DNA of 64,000 nt from contig NC_133546.1 of assembly GCF_048773025.1 (NCBI RefSeq), positions 17,378,001-17,442,000 on the forward strand, read 5' to 3'. The stretch comes from Camelus bactrianus (lineage: Eukaryota; Chordata; Mammalia; Artiodactyla; Camelidae). The notes beneath the pieces are model-generated. The model was not told the origin of the DNA and did no database searches. It saw nothing but the letters and a program-made list of their open reading frames with translations. Positions 58,586 through 64,000 of this stretch are shown in pieces. The stretch's first letter is position 1; each line of letters starts with the position of its first letter. Both the position numbers and the translations under genes were made by a program.

Positions 58586-60672
58586 TAGATATGGAGGTAA
58601 AATAAATAATATGCCTAGCTATAACTGGTGGCTACCTCAATGTTCTTGACAAGGGAAAAATAAAACCAACTCTGTTACCCTTACCTTTCTCTTACATTAT
58701 GAGTCTGATATGGTTGAAGTTGAATTGCCTGGAAAAAAAATGAACATCAGAAGGAGGAGTTTTCTGGAGACTATTATACTGTGAGTACTTCCAGCACCTT
58801 CCTGCTCTTTCTCCTAAACTAGTGATATGACTTGAAGGAAACTACAGGAGAGTTCAACATATGTCCCTGGATCACGTTAGACACCCCATCTGAGACATCT
58901 AACAGGTAAAAGGCTGGAGCTTCCTGTAAAGGAGCTGAAACAAGAAAGTTGCACTCCCACTCATAATGAGTCAAAGGCACCATGATTTCTGTGGACCAGA
59001 TGTTGGTTATATAAAAGAGAAAACAAGGCTGTATTTTTCTTGGGCCTTCCCAGAAGCACTACTTTGAGGGCTAAGGATATCTTAGCAGAGAGAAATTGGA
59101 AATTTCTAGATGCCCAGGGATGATGGAGGAAACAAGCAACCAGTTGGAGAAGATGCATCTCTGTGACTGGGGGAAGGAGGAGCAGGGTGAAGGTCTCCAT
59201 AGAACCCATGAAAGTGCCCCAAGAGTGAATGTCACCTTTTACCCCTGGTAGCCCTCCAGAGGATTGACACTAACTCAACAGTATCAATCAAATAAGAGTT
59301 GTTTTCATTCTGTTCTGTTTTCCCTCCCTCCCTTCCTCCCATCCCAAGCAGTAGTTATTGGTTGAGGAGATACTGCTGGCAGAGGAAAAAGCTGTCTAAA
59401 CCCTTCCTCAGTCAGATTTTAGACACCTAACTTCACAAGATTCTCTTTAAGGTAAAGCAAAAGTTTTAAGTATAGTCAAAATTCAAAGTTGTTTATTATT
59501 ACACTGGATTAGACATATTAGTTATTGAACAGAGACTCTTGTGATGAGAAGTGAACGTGGGACTTTCTATTATCTAAGCTATGAAACCTACCCTGCATAT
59601 CACTTAAAGGAAGAAGGCAAATTATCATCCTTTATTGCAACATTAAAGGGAGTGTTGTATAGAAAAATAAAGTCACTTTATGATGGCACCCTCTGAGTTT
59701 TGCTCTTTGAACATAATGGCTACAAGCCCCTTCTGTCATGAAAATGAGAAGCATAGGACCTATTTAGAAAGTTGTACTTAGCACTTTTAAACATCATTAA
59801 GATAATTTTGTCTCAAGAATATATTTTCAGAAGTCATTTGCTTCATTGTTTTTAAAAATATAATAAATTTCATCATTCTAGCAAGTGCCCCCCCAGAACT
59901 GTGGTATTTCATTACTGACCAATCATATTTAATATTTTTTTAACACCTTAGAGTAAAGCACTGGGGAAGTGTTATCTGTAACCAATAATTAGATGACTCG
60001 AATTTATTTGTATTAACAATTTATAATAAAATGGTTTAATTTTAGCTTTGTTGGGTGATGACATCACATCTAGGCCAATGAAGATTCTGTGGCATCACAG
60101 CTGGATTTCTGGTAGGCCTAAACTATTCATATGTAATGAAGATATTAGGGTTATTTATCACCCTTAAAATGGATCTTCCATAATGTTAGGAACCTACACT
60201 ATATGCCTGGACCCTAAGGATATAGCTAAAATGCACAAAAACAGTTAACTATGATCTTCATGACATTTAAAATGAAAAGGACTCACTTTTCTGTGGTTGA
60301 ACATGGGTTATAATGGATATAATATATATAAAAGTATATCAGAATGTGCATGTTCTATACAGAGATTATAAATGTAAGCCTAGAATCACAGTGCATTGCA
60401 GTGTGATTTATTTTAATGTAGTGTATAAAACATATGACAGAAAGAGGTGATCCACTTGTGATAAAGAGGGTGGTTCCAAGAAAGTGGGATTGCTTTGTCT
60501 TTCTGCTATAAAATTATTTTTGTGTAAGTATATTTTAGTGATATTAATGATAAAAATGAAATTTTCCAAGGTTGCTGTGTAGATGATTTTTTAAGGTTTC
60601 CTTCAATTAAAGGTTTCTTGCAATTGGAAGGAATGAAATTCTTTGTTCAAGTTTCAATAGTTTTAAGAAAAT
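58586..60672. other. Unique non-coding DNA
   Basis: A pyrimidine-rich tract lies at 59319-59347. No exon, RNA gene or assignable transposon recognised. The minus frame at 58961-59209 has no known domain. Confidence 0.5.
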
Positions 60673-60711
60673 ACTTTTGTTTGTTGTGAGTTTTTTTAAA
60701 CAAACAAAAGT
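60673..60711. repeat. Perfect 13-bp inverted repeat at the L1 edge
   Basis: Arms 'acttttgtttgtt' (60673-60685) and 'aacaaacaaaagt' (60699-60711) are exact reverse complements around a 13-base loop. The right arm overlaps the first bases recognisable as L1. Confidence 0.9.
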
Positions 60712-61258
60712 CCAGGATGAGATGGCTTTACAAGTGAATTATACCAAACATTTAAGAAAGAGTTAACTTGTATCATTCGCAAACTATTTCAAAAAAAGAA
60801 AATTGCAGAGGAAGTAATTCCAAACTGATTCTAAGAGGCCAGCACCACATTGATACCAAAACCAGACAAAGATACCACAGAAAAAAAATATAGGCCAATA
60901 CACTGATGAATATAGACACAAAAATCTTCAACAAAAAAGTGAGATTTATCCCAGGGATGCAAGGATAGTTCAATATCCAGAAGCAAATCAATCCAGGTGA
61001 AATACCACATTAACAAATTGAAGAACAAAAATCATATGATGATCTCAATAGACCAGAAAAACTTTTAACAAAATTCAACATCCATTCATAATAAAAACTC
61101 TCAATAAAGTGGGTACAGAGAGAACATACCTCAATGTAATAAAGGCCATATATGACAAAGGTACATCACCAATCTCAAATTGAAAAGCTAAAAGTATTCC
61201 TCTAAGACGAGGAACAAGACAAGGAAGCCCACTCTCACCACTTTTATTCAACATAATA

Positions 61259-62145
61259 TTGAAAGTCCTAGCCACAGCAAATAGACAAGAAAAAAAAAAA
61301 AAAAAAAAGAAAGAAATCCAAATTGGAAAAGAAGAAGTAAAACTGTCCCTGTTTACAGATGACATGATATCATATATAGATAATCCTAAAGCTACCACCA
61401 AAAAGCTATTAGAACTAATAAATGAATTCAGCAAAGTTACAGGATGCAAAATTAATATACAGAAAGTTGTTGTGTTTTTATACACTAAAAACAAACTCTC
61501 AGAAATAGAAATTAAGAAAACAATCACATTTACAACTGCATAAAAGAGAACAAAATATCTAGGAATAAATATAAGCAAGGAGATAAAAGACCTGTACACA
61601 GAAAAATGTAAGACAATGATGAAAGAAATTGAAGGTGATACAAACAAATGGAGAGATATAACATACTCAAGGACTGGAAGAATTAATATTGTTAAAATGA
61701 TCATATTACCCAAGGTGATCTACAGATTTGGGGCAATCCGTATCAAAATACAAATGGCATTTTTCTCAGAACCAGAACAAATAATCCTAAAGTTTGTATG
61801 GAATACAAGACTCCAAGTAGCCAAAATAACCTTGAGAAAGAACAAAGCTGGAGGTATCCAGCTCCCTAATTTCAAATTATACTACAAAACCAAAGTAATT
61901 GCAACACTATGAAACTGACACAAAATAGACACATAGATCAATGGACCAGAAAAGAGAGGCCAGAAATAAACCCACATTTATATGGTCAATTACTCTATGA
62001 CAAAGGAGGCAAGACTAGACAATGCAGAAAAGACAACCTATTCAATAAATGGTGCTGGGAAAACTGGGCAGCTACATACATGCAAAATAACCAAACTGGA
62101 CTACTTTCTCACACGATACACAAAAATAAACTCAAAATGGATTAA
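61259..62145 (+). pseudogene. L1 ORF2 reverse transcriptase remnant
   Basis: This is the best readable part of the ORF2 remnant. The first segment (61259-61543) holds the reverse transcriptase active-site motif FTDD at 61352-61363, standing for the usual FADD, followed by the conserved '[17 protein letters not shown]' helix. A stop ends it at 61541-61543. The same frame is open again by 61616 and runs to 61912 with '[17 protein letters not shown]', a known ORF2 motif. The reading then moves to another frame for 61909-62145. A 19-A run at 61290-61308 has turned the stretch before the core into consecutive lysines. Two breaks in under 900 bp show that it is dead. Confidence 0.85.
61290..61308. 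repeat. (A)19 run inside L1 ORF2
   Basis: Pure A tract expanded within the 'gacaagaaaaag' segment of ORF2. Confidence 0.9.
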
Positions 62146-63364
62146 GGACTTGAATTTAAGACCTTAAGCCATAATACCCCAGAAAGAAAACATAGGCAGT
62201 ATGCTCTTTGACATCAGTCTTAGCAATATCTTTCTAGATACATATTCTCAGACAAGAGAAACAAAAGCAAAAATAAGCAGATCAAAATCTTTAGCACAAC
62301 ATAGGAAACTATCAACAAAACAAAAAAAAGCAGCCTACTGAATAGAAGATATTTGCAAACTACATATATGATAAGGGATTACTATCCAAAATGTACCAAA
62401 CACTCATATAATTCAACATCAAAACACTAACAACTCAAGAAATGAGCAGAGAACCTGAATAGACATTTTCCCAAAAAAGACGTACAGATGGCCGCCAGAT
62501 ACATGAAAAGATTCTTAGCATTACTAATCATCAAGGAAATGCAAATTAAAACTACCAATGAGATATCACCTAAAACCTGTCAGATGGTTATTATCAGAAG
62601 GCAACAAATAGCAAGTGTTGGCGATGGTGTGGAGAAAAGGAGCCCTTGTGAACTGTTATTGGGATGTAAATTGGTAGAGCCACTACAGAAAACAGTATGA
62701 AGTTTACTCAAAAAATTAAAAATAAAACTACCATATGATTCAGCAATTTCACTGGGTATTTTTTCCAAAGAAAACAAAAATACTAATTCCAAAAGATACG
62801 TACACTCTTACGTTCATTGCAGCATTATTTACAATAGTCAGTACATGGAAGCAAACTAAGTGTCCATCAACAGACTAATGCATAAAGAATATATATATAT
62901 ATAATGGAATATCATTCATCCTTAAACATAATGAAATTTTGCCATCTTCAACAACATGGATGGACTTAGAGATTATTACGCTAAGCGAAATAAGTCAGAC
63001 AGAGAAATACAAATACTGTGTGATTTCATTTTTACGTGGGATCTAGAAAAACAAAACAAACATTACAAAATAGAAACAGACAACAAACTGGTAGTTTCCA
63101 GGAAAGGAGGTGGGGAAATGAGTGAAATATGAAAGGGAGATTAACAGGTATAAACTTAAGCAGCTATGAAACAGGCAAGTTATGAGGATGCGATGTGCAG
63201 CACTGGGAGTGTGGTTCACAAAACAGTAATAGTTTTGTATATGACATATGGTAACTAGATTTATTGTGGTCACCAATTTGTAGTGTAGGAAAATATCAAA
63301 TCACTACGTTGTACACATTGAACCAATATAATACTATAAGTCAATTATACTTCAACTTTTCAAT

Positions 63365-63425
63365 AGATGGTAAAAACTCTATCCTCTTAGCAACTTTCAA
63401 TATACAATACAGTATTGTTAATTAT
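63365..63425 (-). mobile_element. L1M 3' UTR scrap, antisense
   Basis: 'actctatcctcttagcaact' and 'ttcaatatacaatacagtat' are the antisense of an L1M 3' UTR segment. It directly abuts the end of the sense L1, giving opposite polarities at the junction. Confidence 0.55.
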
Positions 63426-64000
63426 AAAAAATAATATACTCTGAAAAAATCTTTCTGATAGGGCATTAAAATTAAGTAAATGTTGAAAATTTTATTAAAA
63501 ATAAAATGTCTTTTAGCATTGGACCTGATATAACACATTCAATTAATTATACATTTCATTTCAGTTGAGGGAATTGAATATCAAATTGAAAATTTAATGA
63601 AGTAACTATCTGTATCTATGTCCCTTTCCCTTCCTCATATAACTATTTGAATTTTATTAGTTTCTGACCTCAAGATAATATATGTATCCAAAAATTTAAA
63701 TGCAGTATCTATTATATATGGATATATGAAAGACACTTAAAAATGAATATATATTTCCTATATGTATCATAAGTGATTTTTTCCTACTTTCTTGAAACCC
63801 TCCCTGTTTATAATACTTCACCTACATACTCTTGCGTGTGTGTGCAGGTGCCTGTGTACACACATACACACAACAGCAACAATGACAAATTTCATTTTCG
63901 TGAAAGTATTTGTAAACAAAGTAGAATTTACTCAAGTTTAGCAAAGGAGATAGAGAGAATTTGCAAACTTTCAGTTTTATTCTTCCCCAAAGAAAACCCC
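63426..64000. other. AT-rich non-coding DNA with a GT/CA patch
   Basis: A GT stretch followed by a CA stretch (about 63834-63872) forms a small imperfect palindrome. No gene seen. Confidence 0.5.

Larger units (their letters stand above)
60700..63360 (+). mobile_element. L1 LINE, 5'-truncated, ORF2 part plus 3' UTR
   Basis: About 2.66 kb of sense L1. It begins inside ORF2 at 'agtccaggatgagatggctt' and passes 'caggtgaaataccacattaa' and 'ggaacaagacaaggaagccc', then the reverse transcriptase core. It goes on through the thumb and cysteine-rich region to the end of ORF2 ('tggaatatcattcatcctta') and the 3' UTR, which ends near 'tcaattatacttcaactttt'. The endonuclease, ORF1 and 5' UTR are absent. 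No clean poly-A tail or target duplication was found. It is older than the camelid-type L1s but the best-preserved L1 coding region here. The long minus frame at 61075-61713 is its antisense shadow. Confidence 0.85.

Noticed and set aside
61075-61713. 212-codon minus-strand open frame with hydrophobic segments
   Set aside because: It lies exactly antisense to L1 ORF2. A-rich LINE sense strands routinely give long hydrophobic antisense frames.

Overview
This window looks like AT-rich, gene-free mammalian nuclear DNA: either an intergenic desert or the inside of a very large intron. I could not recognise any host protein-coding exon, tRNA, rRNA or known non-coding RNA. The open frames that occur are short, and most lie inside or antisense to transposon copies. 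Several of the longest have no ATG at their left end.

The organism is probably a camelid (camel or alpaca lineage), or at least a cetartiodactyl. The least diverged repeats are L1 3' ends of the cetartiodactyl type. Two of them (2541-3162 and 38072-38907) carry the wording I associate with camelids, in which the antisense end begins 'tatagtcagtttacaatg'. No ruminant BovA or Bov-B, pig PRE-1, whale CHR, primate Alu or rodent B1/B2 copy was seen. The call rests on memory of repeat families, not on a search.

Layout. 1-8.3 kb: old MaLR LTRs, an L2 copy split by a younger L1, and unique DNA. 8.3-10.3 kb: L1M pieces and a MaLR internal fragment. 12-17 kb: a young-type L1 3' end, L2 and MIR copies. 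17.9 kb: a MER20-like DNA transposon. 18-24 kb: mostly unique, with one stretch that reads like a conserved non-coding element. 24-35 kb: L1M, L2 and MIR fragments, a (TAA)n tract inside a DNA transposon, and a small exon-like block at 31.6-31.8 kb. 36-39 kb: microsatellites, an 836-bp L1 with a 17-bp target duplication, and two L2 copies placed tail to tail. 40-48 kb: MIRs, one of them split by an LTR, AT-rich low-complexity DNA and an ERV1-like solo LTR. 49.3-55.0 kb: one old L1M running from its 5' region into ORF2, cut by several later insertions. 57.8-58.6 kb: an L1M tail and a MIR. 60.7-63.4 kb: a 5'-truncated L1 with a recognisable reverse transcriptase core.

Nothing here forms a gene system. 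The biology is layered transposition (L2 and MIR oldest, then L1M, MaLR and hAT elements, then lineage-specific L1) plus microsatellite growth inside those copies. The best leads for function are two conserved-looking non-coding blocks (19.4-19.9 kb and 48.7-48.9 kb) and the exon-like block at 31.6 kb. All three are inferences.
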